Below, in pieces: positions 49,618 through 62,466 of a stretch of DNA of 64,000 bases; within the stretch, counting starts at the first letter, position 1, and each line of letters starts with the position of its first letter. Position numbers and translations under genes: made by a program. A model generated the notes under the pieces. That model was given only the letters and a program-made list of their open reading frames with translations. It was not told the origin of the DNA and did no database searches. This DNA comes from an uncultured Erythrobacter sp. (GTDB lineage Bacteria > Pseudomonadota > Alphaproteobacteria > Sphingomonadales > Sphingomonadaceae). The stretch is from positions 944,247 through 1,008,246 of the forward strand of contig CANLAD010000001.1 of NCBI GenBank assembly GCA_947488755.1, written 5' to 3'.

Positions 49618-51690
49618 CTATTCCAGTTCGAGGATGACAGCATCCACCGCCAGGCTTTCACCCTCTTCGGCGTTGATGGTGGCAATCGTGCCTTCCTTTT
49701 CGGCGCGCAGGATGTTCTCCATCTTCATTGCCTCCACGGTGGCGAGCGGCTGGCCGGGCTGAACCTCCTCGCCTTCGTCCACATGCAGTTTCACCAGCAT
49801 TCCGGGCATCGGGCAGATCAGCAGCTTGGAAAGATCGGGCGGTTCCTTCTCGATCATCAGCCCCGCATGGTGCGTCAGCCGTCGCGGCAGAACGAGCGCG
49901 CGGGTGGTGCGCCCGCGCGTGGTGATATGCCAGTGCGCGCCGTCGCGTTCGACGATGAGGCCGAAGGTCTCGCCCTCCTCGCTGGTGTTGCCCCCCGTCG
50001 CAGTCGCCTGCACCATTCCGGGCCACCAGTCGCACGATCCTTCGACCCGTTTGCCATCGACCATGGCGTGATCCTCGCCCAGCGTCACTTCGTGCGTGCT
50101 GTCGGCGAACTTGACCAACCAATCGCACGTCACGCGGTTCACGCCTGCGCGTCCATCGTCCCCATCAAGCTGGCCGGAAATGCGCCGCGCCCGGTTTTGC
50201 CAGGTGAATTCGTTGCCCGCGCAGATCGCGGCCAGCCTGCGGCGCATGGCATCGTCAATCGGCGCGCCTTCGAAGCCTTCGGGATACTCTTCGGCAATGA
50301 AACCGGTGGTGAGATCACCTGCGCGAAAGCGCGGATGCTGCATGATCGCGGAGAGGAAATCGACATTGTGGCCGAGCCCTTCGATCCGAAACCGGTCGAG
50401 CGCCTCGATCTGCAAGTCCGCCGCTTCCGCTCGCGTGGGAGCCCAGGTGATGAGCTTGGCGATCATCGGGTCGTAGAACATCGAGACTTCGCCGCCTTCG
50501 AACACGCCATCATCGATACGGACACCGCCTGAACCGTGTGAAACCCCGCGTCGGGGCTCGCCCGCGATCTCGCCATCATCGGTCCAGCCCTCGACCGGGG
50601 GGGAATAGTGCACCAAACGCCCGGTAGAGGGGAGGAAGCCGCGATAGGGATCTTCGGCATAGACGCGGTTCTCGATGCTCCAGCCGTCGATGCCGATATC
50701 GTCCTGCGTCATTGCAAGCTTCTCGCCAGCGGCGACGCGGATCATCTGTTCGACCAGATCGATCCCGGTGATCGCTTCAGTGACCGGGTGTTCGACCTGC
50801 AGCCGCGTGTTCATTTCGAGAAAGTAGAAGCTCTCGCCTGTCGGGTCCGCCCCGCTGACGATCAGCTCGACCGTTCCAGCAGAATGGTAGTCCACCGCAC
50901 GGGCCAGCGCGACGCATTGCTCGCCCATGCTTTTGCGCATTTTGTCGGTGACGAAGGGCGATGGCGCTTCCTCGACCACTTTCTGGTGGCGCCGCTGGAT
51001 CGAGCACTCGCGCTCGTTCAGATAGAGAATGGTGCCGTGCTTGTCGCCGAGAATCTGGATCTCGATGTGGCGCGGGTTTTCGATGAATTTCTCAATGAAG
51101 ACGCGGTCATCGCCGAAACTCGAAAGCCCCTCGCGCTTGGTCGCCTCGAATCCTTCGCGCACGTCCTCTTCGGACCAGGCAAGGCGCATCCCCTTGCCCC
51201 CGCCCCCGGCGCTGGCCTTCATCATGACCGGGTAGCCGATCTCGCCGCTGATCTCGACCGCGTGCTCGGTGTCGCGGATTTCGCCGACGAAGCCGGGGAC
51301 GACATTGACGCCCGCCTCTCTCGCCAGCTTCTTGCTCTCGATCTTGTCCCCCATCGCGGCGATCGCTGGCGCGGGCGGGCCGATGAAGGTGATGTTCTCC
51401 GCCGCCAAAGCCTCAACGAAGCTCGCGCGCTCGGACAGGAAGCCGTAGCCGGGATGGACCGCCTCGGCGCCGGTTTCCTTGCACGCCGCGATGATCTTTT
51501 CCGGCAGCAGATAACTTTCGGCGGCGGGTGAAGGCCCGATGTGCACCGCCTCGTCCGCCATCTTGACGAACGGCGCGTGGCGGTCGGCATCGGAATAGAT
51601 CGCAACGGTGGCGATGCCCATGCGCTTGGCCGTCTGGATCACGCGGCAGGCAATCTCGCCGCGATTGGCGATCAGGATTTTCGAAAACAA
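49618..51690 (-). CDS. pccA: Acetyl/propionyl-CoA carboxylase biotin-carboxylase/BCCP subunit alpha
   Basis: FSKILIANRGEIACRVIQTAKRMGI, KASAGGGGKGMRL and biotinyl motif VEAMKMEN. TTG start preceded by GAGGT. Confidence 0.93.
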   Translation of the reverse strand: MFSKILIANRGEIACRVIQTAKRMGIATVAIYSDADRHAPFVKMADEAVHIGPSPAAESYLLPEKIIAACKETGAEAVHPGYGFLSERASFVEALAAENITFIGPPAPAIAAMGDKIESKKLAREAGVNVVPGFVGEIRDTEHAVEISGEIGYPVMMKASAGGGGKGMRLAWSEEDVREGFEATKREGLSSFGDDRVFIEKFIENPRHIEIQILGDKHGTILYLNERECSIQRRHQKVVEEAPSPFVTDKMRKSMGEQCVALARAVDYHSAGTVELIVSGADPTGESFYFLEMNTRLQVEHPVTEAITGIDLVEQMIRVAAGEKLAMTQDDIGIDGWSIENRVYAEDPYRGFLPSTGRLVHYSPPVEGWTDDGEIAGEPRRGVSHGSGGVRIDDGVFEGGEVSMFYDPMIAKLITWAPTRAEAADLQIEALDRFRIEGLGHNVDFLSAIMQHPRFRAGDLTTGFIAEEYPEGFEGAPIDDAMRRRLAAICAGNEFTWQNRARRISGQLDGDDGRAGVNRVTCDWLVKFADSTHEVTLGEDHAMVDGKRVEGSCDWWPGMVQATATGGNTSEEGETFGLIVERDGAHWHITTRGRTTRALVLPRRLTHHAGLMIEKEPPDLSKLLICPMPGMLVKLHVDEGEEVQPGQPLATVEAMKMENILRAEKEGTIATINAEEGESLAVDAVILELE

Positions 51691-51777
51691 GTGGACCTCG
51701 CATATGGCGTCACAAAGTGTTGCGGTGCCTATGCCGGGCGGGTGCAGCGGGTGCAACCTAGCTGATTTGCGCTGGCG

Positions 51778-52185
51778 TCAGAACCCCTCGGTCAGCTCGC
51801 GCAATTGCTGTGTGCGCTGGCGGGTGAGCTGCGTATTGCAGGTCGATACCAGCAGCGGCTCAAGGCTGCCGCCGCGCGCGTAGTAGCCCTCAGACCGGCA
51901 ATGCGCGTCTCGGAATGCAATCCAGGCGCGCTGGGCCTCCAGCAATGTGTCGAAATAGCCGGGGCGATCGTCGCGCGCGGGGTCGATGTGGCCCTTGGTG
52001 TTCGCATCCATTTTTCGCATGTGCTCGCGAGTTTCGATCCACTGCGCGTTCAACTTCTCGTCCGCCGCCAGGTATTCGCGGTGCGCGCAGATATTCATAT
52101 CACTTTGCACACCGCGATCCGCGGCTTCCTGATCGCATGGCGGGAGGCTGGTAGCCTGGGCAAGTAGGATGATGGCAGCGATCAT
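51778..52185 (-). CDS. LprI-like (DUF1311) secreted protein
   Basis: Signal-like N-terminus; SDMNICAHREYLAADEKLNAQW and LLEAQRAWIAFRDAHCRSEGYYARGGSLEPLLVSTCNTQLTRQRTQQL. Confidence 0.85.
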   Translation of the reverse strand: MIAAIILLAQATSLPPCDQEAADRGVQSDMNICAHREYLAADEKLNAQWIETREHMRKMDANTKGHIDPARDDRPGYFDTLLEAQRAWIAFRDAHCRSEGYYARGGSLEPLLVSTCNTQLTRQRTQQLRELTEGF

Positions 52186-52212
52186 GGGCGCTCCTTCGCG
52201 CGGCGGCAGGCT

Positions 52213-53223
52213 TTAGACGACAGGCTCCGCATCATAGCACGCCCGCGCCGGTTCTTCGCCCTTCAGCGCGGTCATCCCCAGTTTCGCCAGCAGCGCGCCG
52301 TCGCTGTCATCGCCCGCGTTGGGCGCGGTGAGCAGCTTATCGCCGGTGAAGATCGAGTTCGCACCCGCGAGGAAGCACAGCGCCTGCGTCGCCTCGCTCA
52401 TGCTTTCGCGGCCCGCCGACAGGCGTACCATGCTCATCGGCATGGTGATGCGCGCGACCGCGACGGTGCGGACGAATTCGATATCGTCGATCTTGGCCAT
52501 CGGCGTGTCGGCTAGCATATCGCCCAGCACCGTGCCCTCGACCGGAACCAGCGCGTTGACCGGCACGCTTTCGGGATGCTGCGGCAGGGTGGCGAGCGTG
52601 TGGACGAAGCCGACACGATCCTCGCGCGTTTCGCCCATGCCGACGATCCCGCCGCTGCACACGTTGATCCCGGCGCCGCGCACGTGGTCCAGCGTATCGA
52701 GCCGGCACTGGAAGTCGCGCGTCGAGATCACCCGCTCGTAATATTCCGGCGAGCTATCGATATTGTGGTTGTAATAGTCGAGCCCCGCCTCGGCGAGTTG
52801 TTCGGCCTGATGCGGCTCCAGCATGCCGAGCGTCATGCAGGTTTCCAGACCCATATCGGACACACCCTTCACGATCGCCGCGATCTTGGGCATATCGCGA
52901 TCCTTGGGATTGCGCCACGCCGCACCCATGCAGAACCGCTGGCTCCCCGCATCCTTCGCCTGTGCGGCGCGCTGAAGCACCTCCTGCACATCCATAAGCT
53001 TGCTCGCCTCGACGCCGGAATCCGCATGAACCGACTGCGAGCAATAGCCGCAATCCTCCGGACACCCGCCGGTCTTTATGCTGAGCAGCGTGCAGAGCTG
53101 GACCTGCTCGGGCGGATGGTTCTCGCGATGCACGCTGGCCGCGCGGAAGAGCAGTTCGGTGAAAGGAAGGTCGAACAGTGCCGCGATTTCCTCGCGGGTC
53201 CAGTCGGTGCGGGGGTGGGTCAC
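52213..53223 (-). CDS. bioB: Biotin synthase
   Basis: [15 protein letters not shown] (radical SAM CxxxCxxC), [13 protein letters not shown] and [14 protein letters not shown]. Confidence 0.97.
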   Translation of the reverse strand: MTHPRTDWTREEIAALFDLPFTELLFRAASVHRENHPPEQVQLCTLLSIKTGGCPEDCGYCSQSVHADSGVEASKLMDVQEVLQRAAQAKDAGSQRFCMGAAWRNPKDRDMPKIAAIVKGVSDMGLETCMTLGMLEPHQAEQLAEAGLDYYNHNIDSSPEYYERVISTRDFQCRLDTLDHVRGAGINVCSGGIVGMGETREDRVGFVHTLATLPQHPESVPVNALVPVEGTVLGDMLADTPMAKIDDIEFVRTVAVARITMPMSMVRLSAGRESMSEATQALCFLAGANSIFTGDKLLTAPNAGDDSDGALLAKLGMTALKGEEPARACYDAEPVV

Positions 53224-53474
53224 TTAGCGAATAGCTTTCTGAATATCTGCCATAGTAAAATCCCAAACACGATGTTGCCGATTTGGGATATCGGAAAGTA
53301 CCAAAGCTCCTCAGCTAGGCTCCATTCGCAATTCGTCTTGCTAGAGAATGCTGGGCACGGCCCCATGTATGAAACGAACAAGTGAAGCAGCATCCAAATC
53401 GGAGCGAGGATCCAATAGCCCGTAAGGATTGCTACACACCACGACGGGAGCGCTGATTTGCGCGACTTGCTCAT
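53220..53474 (-). CDS. Hypothetical small membrane protein (84 aa)
   Basis: Two hydrophobic stretches; ATGA overlaps with both neighbouring genes. Confidence 0.6.
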   Translation of the reverse strand: MSKSRKSALPSWCVAILTGYWILAPIWMLLHLFVSYMGPCPAFSSKTNCEWSLAEELWYFPISQIGNIVFGILLWQIFRKLFAK

Positions 53475-53731
53475 GCCGCCTTCGGAGCTGGGGCGCCGCG
53501 AAGCAAGCCTTCGGTGCTTAGGTCTTCATCGATTTCCGGCCAGTGTATGCCATAGCCACCGCCTGCCGTTTCCCAATTTTCAAGCTGTTGCGGTGAAGCG
53601 CCCTGCAATCTCGGATACCAAGCCAGCGGCACCGAAATCGTGCGCCCATCCATGAGATCGACGATCAGACACGCATCATCGAAGCGAACGCCAAGCACCC
53701 GCTCATCTGTCACACTAGTCGAAAAATTCAT
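53471..53731 (-). CDS. DUF2442-like protein
   Basis: RVLGVRFDDACLIVDLMDGRTISVPLAWYPRLQGASPQQLENWETAGGGYGIHWPEIDEDLSTEGLLRG, a classic DUF2442 pattern. Confidence 0.88.
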   Translation of the reverse strand: MNFSTSVTDERVLGVRFDDACLIVDLMDGRTISVPLAWYPRLQGASPQQLENWETAGGGYGIHWPEIDEDLSTEGLLRGAPAPKAA

Positions 53732-53947
53732 GCCATGCCTCTGTCATTCGATCCCGATTTTCTCTGGTTGTAGCGATAATGGCATTAATCTCATGCGCGC
53801 GGAAGCCATGACTTCTGGCTACCGTGCAATCGCCAAGCCAGATTTTGATCGTCGCATCGCCGCGGTCAACGTGGACGTGGGGCGGCTCGTTGGGTTCGTG
53901 ACTGTAGAAGTAGAAGCGATAAGGGCCACTGCGAAGAACCGTTGGCA

Positions 53948-53948
<1 letters not shown>
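53715..53948 (-). CDS. DUF4160-like protein
   Basis: VPTVLRSGPYRFYFYSHEPNEPPHVHVDRGDATIKIWL; GTG start overlaps the mutase stop (TAGTG). Confidence 0.88.
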
Positions 53949-56227
<2,279 letters not shown>

Positions 56228-56248
56228 GCGAATGCTCTAAGCACAATC

Positions 56249-56310
56249 GTCATGCCAGCGAAAGCTGGCATCGCTTGCTGCATGAGACCCCAGCTTTCGC
56301 TTGGGCGACG
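56249..56310. repeat. REP-like palindrome (cgtcatgccagcgaaagctgg...ccagctttcgcttgggcgacg)
   Basis: Left arm CGTCatgCCAGCGAAAGCTGG and right arm CCAGCTTTCGCTtgggCGACG are imperfect inverted repeats in the 86-bp gap between two genes. Confidence 0.75.
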
Positions 56311-56313
56311 CCC

Positions 56314-57102
56314 TCAACCTCCCTTGAACTGGGCTTCTCGCTTTTGCAGGAAAGCCATCCCGCCCTCGCGCGCATCGTCACTCGCGCCTGCAATCCGCTG
56401 CGCTTCGGCTTCGGCGAGCAGCACGCTCTGCACATCGCCATCGAGCGCGGTGGCGATGTTGCGCTTGATATGACCGTAGGCGAGCGTCGGGCCGTTGGCG
56501 AGCTTCTCCGCCAGCGCGCGCGCTTCGTCCATTAGCGCGGCGTCATCGACGCATTTGTAGATCAGGCCCCATTCCTCGGCCTGTTTCGCCCCGATCTTCT
56601 CGCCCAGCATCATCATGCGCGTCGCCCGCGCCCGACCGATGGCTCGGGTAAGCATCCACGTCGACCCGCCATCGGGGACCAGGCCGATATTGACGAAGGC
56701 CTGGAGGAAATAGGCGCTTTCCCCCGCCAAGGTGAAGTCGCCCGCCATAGCAAGGCTGCACCCCACGCCCGCCGCAGGGCCATTGACCGCGCAGATCACC
56801 GGCACTTGGCTGCGCAGGATTTGCGCGATCATCGGGTTGTAATGCTGAACGAGCGACTGGTGGCTGCCACCCTTGCCCTGCATGACGCTGCCCTTCTGCC
56901 CGATCGACAGATCCGCGCCCGAACAGAAACCCTTGCCCTCGCCTGTTATCAGCACCGCGCGAGTATCGCCGAGATCGTAGAACACCTGCCCGATCTCGTG
57001 CGCCATGTGGGTCGGCATGGCATTCAGCCGCTCGGGCCGGTTAAGTGTCACGGTCGTCAGTGGGCCGTCGCGCTCCACCCGGATGGTTTCGTAGTCGGAC
57101 AC
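56314..57102 (-). CDS. Enoyl-CoA hydratase/isomerase (crotonase family)
   Basis: LTTVTLNRPERLNAM, GFCSGADLS, NGPAAGVGCSLAMAGDFTLA. Confidence 0.92.
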   Translation of the reverse strand: MSDYETIRVERDGPLTTVTLNRPERLNAMPTHMAHEIGQVFYDLGDTRAVLITGEGKGFCSGADLSIGQKGSVMQGKGGSHQSLVQHYNPMIAQILRSQVPVICAVNGPAAGVGCSLAMAGDFTLAGESAYFLQAFVNIGLVPDGGSTWMLTRAIGRARATRMMMLGEKIGAKQAEEWGLIYKCVDDAALMDEARALAEKLANGPTLAYGHIKRNIATALDGDVQSVLLAEAEAQRIAGASDDAREGGMAFLQKREAQFKGG

Positions 57103-57132
57103 GTTGTTTTCTCCAGCTTCGCGGCGCGCGGG

Positions 57133-57582
57133 TCAGTTCGACCAGTCCGCGCCTTCCTTGGGCGTTTCCATGATCTCGGTAAGCATGCCCTGCATATCCT
57201 TGGGATGGACGAAAAAGATAGGCGTGCCGTGCGCGCCGATACGCGTGGGGCCGAGAATGCGCTTGCCCTTTGCGTCGAACTCGGTGCGCGCTTCGGCGAT
57301 ATCCGGCACCTCGAAGCAGACGTGATGCTGCCCGCCGAGCGGGTTCTTGGCGAGGAAGTTGCGGATCGAACTGTCTTCGCCGAGTGGTTCGATCAGCTCG
57401 ATCTGGGTGCCGTTCATTCCGCTGTCGGTCGGGGTGTCGACGAAGCAGACCTTGACGCCCTGTTCGGGCAGGTCGAATGGTTCGTGGATATGCGTCGCGC
57501 CCAGCGTGTCGCGGTAGTGTGCGATGGAGTCCGCGATGGAGGGTGTGGCGACACCGATGTGGTTCAGGCGGCCTAGTTTCAT
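57133..57582 (-). CDS. mce: Methylmalonyl-CoA epimerase
   Basis: LGRLNHIGVATPSIADSIAHYRDTLGA...GGQHHVCFEVPDI...HPKDMQGMLTEI. Confidence 0.94.
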   Translation of the reverse strand: MKLGRLNHIGVATPSIADSIAHYRDTLGATHIHEPFDLPEQGVKVCFVDTPTDSGMNGTQIELIEPLGEDSSIRNFLAKNPLGGQHHVCFEVPDIAEARTEFDAKGKRILGPTRIGAHGTPIFFVHPKDMQGMLTEIMETPKEGADWSN

Positions 57583-58346
57583 TGTGGTGGCTCCTCACAG
57601 GCGTTGAGTAATATCTCACCCAAGCCCGTAATTGAGTAACCACTCAGTGCAACTATTGCCTCACCCCATTGATCAGATTGATGGTCATATGAAAAGGGTT
57701 CAACCAGAAGTTGTCTCTGCAAGATTAGATAAGAAAGGGCCCTAGGATCACGTCCCAAAGTAGCTCCGTGCGAATTCGGATTATCGAAACGTACCACAAC
57801 CTTCATCAAGGCATCCACAAAATGCGTGTCGACAAAATCGTGGACTTGATGTGCAAAGCTCATGGCATTATTGCTACGGGAAATATCCCCGGATTTCAGC
57901 TTTACAGGTTCCGTACAATGAGCGCTGAACGACCTTGGAAAGTTATCGAGGTCCTCCTCGAGAAAGTCTCTTTTCTTCTGGGCGAATTTTCTGAGAATCT
58001 GTGCTTCTTGTCCGCTTATTTGTGAGAGAATATCCACAAAGATCGCGTGGTGAGTTTGGAAACCAGAAGCAGCGTTCGCCAATAGCCTTGCCCACATCTC
58101 AGTTAGATTGTCGTCATCTTCAGAAAACGAAGCTTTACGGACAAGTTGAACAACGAAACCGGGCGGAAGAGCATGCAACTCCTCGCCTGCAATTTCCTCA
58201 GCTCGGGAGAAGATTGCAGCCAGCCGCTCACTACTAAAAATGCGCAGCTGCTCACCTAACGCGTCGGCAGAAGGGCCAAGTATTCGATCCAAAAACCAAG
58301 CCGATGCTCCGACAAGGGCGGCTCCTGTCGTGATTATGGGTTCCAT
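57579..58346 (-). CDS. Abi-alpha/DUF4393-like protein
   Basis: LPPGFVVQLVRKASFSEDDDNLTEMWARLLANAASGFQTHHAIFVDILSQISGQEAQILRKF; resembles Abi_alpha (DUF4393). Markedly lower GC than its neighbours. Confidence 0.7.
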   Translation of the reverse strand: MEPIITTGAALVGASAWFLDRILGPSADALGEQLRIFSSERLAAIFSRAEEIAGEELHALPPGFVVQLVRKASFSEDDDNLTEMWARLLANAASGFQTHHAIFVDILSQISGQEAQILRKFAQKKRDFLEEDLDNFPRSFSAHCTEPVKLKSGDISRSNNAMSFAHQVHDFVDTHFVDALMKVVVRFDNPNSHGATLGRDPRALSYLILQRQLLVEPFSYDHQSDQWGEAIVALSGYSITGLGEILLNACEEPPQ

Positions 58347-58354
58347 CCATCACC

Positions 58355-59887
58355 TCACAACGGAATATTATCATGCTTCTTCCACGGGTTCTCCAGCTGC
58401 TTCGTCCGCAGCTTGCGTAGCCCCAGTGCCACCCGCCTCCGCGTCGCCCGTGGGTGGATCACCTCATCGATATAGCCCCTCGACGCCGCCACGAACGGGT
58501 TGGCGAACCTGTCTTCGTATTCCTTCGTTTTCTCTGCGATCTTTTCCGGATCGTCGCGGTCTTGGCGAAAGATGATCTCCACAGCGCCTTTCGCGCCCAT
58601 CACGGCGATCTCGGCGGTGGGCCAGGCGTAGTTCAGGTCACCGCGCAGGTGCTTTGAGGCCATGACGTCATACGCGCCGCCATAGGCCTTGCGCGTGATG
58701 ATCGTGATCTTGGGCACGGTCGCCTCGGCATAGGCGAACAGCAGTTTCGCGCCGTGCTTGATAATGCCGCCCAGTTCCTGCGCGGTGCCGGGGAGGAAGC
58801 CGGGGACGTCGACGAAGGTGACGATCGGGATCTCGAACGCGTCGCAGAACCGCACGAAGCGCGCCGCTTTCTTGCTCGACGCGATATCGAGCACGCCCGC
58901 GAGCACCATCGGCTGGTTCGCCACCACGCCGACCGTGCGCCCCTCGACCCGGCCGAAGCCGCAGATGATGTTGGCGGCATGGGCGGGCTGGATCTCGAAG
59001 AAATCGCCCTCGTCCAGCACCTTCGCGATCACTTCGTGCATGTCATAGGGCTGGTTGGCGTTGTCGGGGATCAGCGTGTCGAGGCTCGGCTCCTCGCGGT
59101 CCCACGGGTCGTTGGTGGGGACGTGGGGTACCTCCTCGCGGTTCGACAGAGGCAGATATTGATAGAACCGCCGGGTCGCGAGCAGCGTTTCGATATCGTT
59201 CTCATAGGCGAGATCGGCGACGCTGGTTTTGGTCGTGTGGGTGATCGCCCCGCCGAGTTCTTCCTGCGTGACGACTTCGTTGGTGACGGTCTTCACCACG
59301 TCCGGGCCGGTGACAAACATATAGCTGCTGTCCTTCACCATGAAGATGAAGTCGGTCATCGCGGGGCTGTAGACCGCCCCGCCCGCGCATGGCCCCATGA
59401 TGAGGCTGATCTGCGGGATCACGCCGCTGGCCAGCACGTTGCGCTGAAACACCTCGGCATAGCCGCCAAGGCTCGCCACGCCCTCCTGAATGCGCGCGCC
59501 GCCTGAATCGTTGAGCCCGATGACCGGCGCGCCGACCTTCATCGCGGTGTCCATCACCTTGCAGATCTTCTCCGCATGGCGCTTGGACAAAGAGCCGCCG
59601 AACACGGTGAAATCCTGCGAAAAGACATAGACCAGCCGCCCGTTGATCGTGCCCGATCCGGTGACCACCCCATCACCCGGGATGCGCTGTTCGTCCATTC
59701 CGAAATCGGCGCAATCGTGTTCGACGAAGGTATCCAGCTCTTCGAAGCTGTCTTCGTCGAGCAACACGTCGAGCCGTTCACGCGCGGTCAGCTTGCCCTT
59801 GGCATGCTGCGCGTCGATCCGCTTTTGCCCTCCGCCCATGCGGGCGGCTTCACGGCGGCGTTCCATCTCGGCAATATTGGCGGACAT
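58355..59887 (-). CDS. pccB: Propionyl-CoA carboxylase subunit beta
   Basis: [44 protein letters not shown] and [17 protein letters not shown]. Confidence 0.95.
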   Translation of the reverse strand: MSANIAEMERRREAARMGGGQKRIDAQHAKGKLTARERLDVLLDEDSFEELDTFVEHDCADFGMDEQRIPGDGVVTGSGTINGRLVYVFSQDFTVFGGSLSKRHAEKICKVMDTAMKVGAPVIGLNDSGGARIQEGVASLGGYAEVFQRNVLASGVIPQISLIMGPCAGGAVYSPAMTDFIFMVKDSSYMFVTGPDVVKTVTNEVVTQEELGGAITHTTKTSVADLAYENDIETLLATRRFYQYLPLSNREEVPHVPTNDPWDREEPSLDTLIPDNANQPYDMHEVIAKVLDEGDFFEIQPAHAANIICGFGRVEGRTVGVVANQPMVLAGVLDIASSKKAARFVRFCDAFEIPIVTFVDVPGFLPGTAQELGGIIKHGAKLLFAYAEATVPKITIITRKAYGGAYDVMASKHLRGDLNYAWPTAEIAVMGAKGAVEIIFRQDRDDPEKIAEKTKEYEDRFANPFVAASRGYIDEVIHPRATRRRVALGLRKLRTKQLENPWKKHDNIPL

Positions 59888-59960
59888 GCGCGTCTCCCCT
59901 TGTTTGGCGGTTCGGTTAGGCGGGGGGAGCGGCGCGCGTCAACGTGTTAGGCATGCGCAA

Positions 59961-60986
59961 TCACAGCTTGACGATGCCATTCTGGACCAGGCTGCGCGCG
60001 GTCGCCTCGATGCTGTCCTTGGCCGGGATGTAGTGGATGCCCAGCACTTCGCGCGCATGAGCGCCCGACACATCACGCGTGCGGCCCAGCTCCGGGGCGA
60101 TCTGCTTGAGGTCCGGAACGAAGGCGGCACCGGCCTTGACCATTATATTAGGCAGAGTGCGGCGCGGCACCTTTCCGGCATAGGCGGGCACCCGCACGCG
60201 CAGAATCTCGGCGATGTCACGCATCCACAGGAAGCGATCGGACAGGGCGAAGCGCTCGCCTTTGACCTTCTCCGCGGGTGCATCGAGCGCGGTGACATGC
60301 GCCTTTGCCACATCGCGCACATCGACGATGCCGAAACCGACCTGCGGCAGAGCCGGTATCTCGCCGGTCATCAGTTTCAGGACCAGTTCGATTGAGGTCG
60401 AGACATCGTCGTTTGCGACCGGCCCGAGCACCGCGACCGGGTTGATCGAGCAGAATTCCATGTCCGGCGCATTGTCCGCGACCCATTCGCGCGAGGCCTT
60501 CTCGGCGACGGTCTTGGAGCGATGGTATGGCGGGACATTCGGGTTTTCCAGCACCGTCCAGTCGCTTTCGTCGAAGGTCGATTTGCCCGGCGGATGGCCA
60601 TAGGCGATCGCGGCCGAAGAGCTGGTCAGGACGAACCTCTTGATGTCCGCTCCATGCGCCGCACTAAGGACACGCAAGGCTCCGTCGCGTGCGGGGATGA
60701 CAAGATCGTCGGGGTGGTCGGGCACCGACAGCGGAAACGGCGATGCGACATGCGCGACCGCGTCACACCCGTCGCAAGCCTCGGCCCAGCCATCGTCGCG
60801 TTCGAGATTGGCCTGAAACACCTTCAGCCGCTCGCCTGCTTCGGGCCAGCGTTGGTGCAGGCGGCTCTCACTCTTTGCCTTGTCGCGAACCGTGGTGTGG
60901 ACGCTTTTACCCGCGTCCAGCAGCTGATCGATCAGCTCTCCGGCGATGTAGCCCGTCCCGCCGGTGACCAATATCGTGTCCGCCAT
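59961..60986 (-). CDS. NAD-dependent epimerase/dehydratase (extended SDR, aldehyde/dihydroflavonol reductase-like)
   Basis: ILVTGGTGYIAGELIDQLL; YHRSKTVAEK. Confidence 0.9.
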   Translation of the reverse strand: MADTILVTGGTGYIAGELIDQLLDAGKSVHTTVRDKAKSESRLHQRWPEAGERLKVFQANLERDDGWAEACDGCDAVAHVASPFPLSVPDHPDDLVIPARDGALRVLSAAHGADIKRFVLTSSSAAIAYGHPPGKSTFDESDWTVLENPNVPPYHRSKTVAEKASREWVADNAPDMEFCSINPVAVLGPVANDDVSTSIELVLKLMTGEIPALPQVGFGIVDVRDVAKAHVTALDAPAEKVKGERFALSDRFLWMRDIAEILRVRVPAYAGKVPRRTLPNIMVKAGAAFVPDLKQIAPELGRTRDVSGAHAREVLGIHYIPAKDSIEATARSLVQNGIVKL

Positions 60987-61028
60987 CTTTCCCACCCTTT
61001 TTTCACGTTTGGCAGGCAGCGTAGCCCT

Positions 61029-62384
61029 TTACCGCAGCAGCACAAGCTCCTCGGCGACCGTAGGATGGATCGCGGTGGTGGCGTCGAAATCGGCCTTGTT
61101 CATGCCCGCCTTCACCGCAACAGCAGCGGCCTGCATGATCTCCGGTGCGTCCGGTCCGATCATGTGGATACCGAGGATCTTGTCGTTCGCCCCGTCGCAA
61201 ATCATCTTGATGAGGCTGCGCTCGTTGCGGCCTGCGACGACGTTCTTCATCGGGCGGAAGTCGGACGTGTAGGTCTTGACCTGCCCGTACTGATCCTTCG
61301 CCTCGCGCTCATTCAACCCGACCGAGCAGATCGGCGGGTGGCTGAACACCGCGCTGGGAATGCAGGTGTGGTCGACCGCATAGGGTTCGCCATCGCCGAA
61401 CAAGCTGTCGGCAAAGGCCTGACCCTCGCGGATCGCGACTGGGGTGAGCTGCACCCGGTCGGTAACGTCGCCCACAGCGTAGATATAATCGACGTTGGTC
61501 TTGGAGAACTCGTCGACCTTGATCTGGCCGCGATCGCCCACTTCGACGCCCGCGGTCTCCAGCCCCAGCCCTTCGGTGTTGGGCACGCGGCCCGTCGCCG
61601 CCATGACGAGGTCGAACGTGCGCTCCTCCACTCCGGTCATCTTGACCGCGAACGTGCCATCCTCGCGTTTCTCGATCCGTTCGATGGTGAGGTTGAACAG
61701 GAATTCGATCCCCTTGGTCATGGAAATCTGCATCAACCGATCGCGCAACGCGAAATCGTATTGCCGCAGGATCGTGTCGGAGCGGTTGGCGATCACGACC
61801 TTGGCGCCGAATTCGTTGAAGATACCGGCAAACTCATTGGCGATGTAGCCACCGCCAAGAATCAGAATGCAGCCCGGCACCTCGTCAAGATGAAATGCAT
61901 CGTTCGAGGTGATGACATGCTCGCAACCGGGGAAATCGGAGATATGCGGGCGTGCGCCGCTGGCGATGAGGATTTTGTCGGTGGTGACGACTTTGCCGCT
62001 CGCCAGCGTAATCTCATGGTCGCCGGTAATCTCGGCGTGTTCGTGGAAGATTTCGACGTCGTGCTTTTCCAGCGTGTCGGTGTAGACGCTCTCGATCCGC
62101 GAAACGTCGGTCATCACATGATCGCGCAGCGCCGCCCAGTCGAAGCTCTTGCCCTCGATCGTCCAGCCGAATTTGGTCGCGTCTTCCAGGTCTTCTGCGA
62201 ACTGAGCGCCATAGACCAGCATCTTCTTGGGGACGCAGCCACGAATAACGCATGTGCCGCCAACGCGGTGTTCCTCTGCCGCAGCAACACGCGCGCCATG
62301 CGCAGCGGCGACCCGGCTCGCGCGGGTTCCGCCCGACCCGATGCCGATGGTGAAGAGGTCGTAGTCGTATTGCTGGTCGGCCAT
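61029..62384 (-). CDS. gor: Glutathione-disulfide reductase
   Basis: GGTCVIRGCVPKKMLVYGAQF redox-disulfide, ILGGGYIANEFAGIF, MAATGRVPNT, GIHMIGPDAPEIMQ and HPTVAEELVLLR. Confidence 0.92.
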   Translation of the reverse strand: MADQQYDYDLFTIGIGSGGTRASRVAAAHGARVAAAEEHRVGGTCVIRGCVPKKMLVYGAQFAEDLEDATKFGWTIEGKSFDWAALRDHVMTDVSRIESVYTDTLEKHDVEIFHEHAEITGDHEITLASGKVVTTDKILIASGARPHISDFPGCEHVITSNDAFHLDEVPGCILILGGGYIANEFAGIFNEFGAKVVIANRSDTILRQYDFALRDRLMQISMTKGIEFLFNLTIERIEKREDGTFAVKMTGVEERTFDLVMAATGRVPNTEGLGLETAGVEVGDRGQIKVDEFSKTNVDYIYAVGDVTDRVQLTPVAIREGQAFADSLFGDGEPYAVDHTCIPSAVFSHPPICSVGLNEREAKDQYGQVKTYTSDFRPMKNVVAGRNERSLIKMICDGANDKILGIHMIGPDAPEIMQAAAVAVKAGMNKADFDATTAIHPTVAEELVLLR

Positions 62385-62466
62385 GCGCGCGAGTACTCCT
62401 TGATCGAAGCGCGCCATATGAGGGGTGGCGCTGCGATTGCCAACCACCCGCCGCCTTCTCGCCGCG

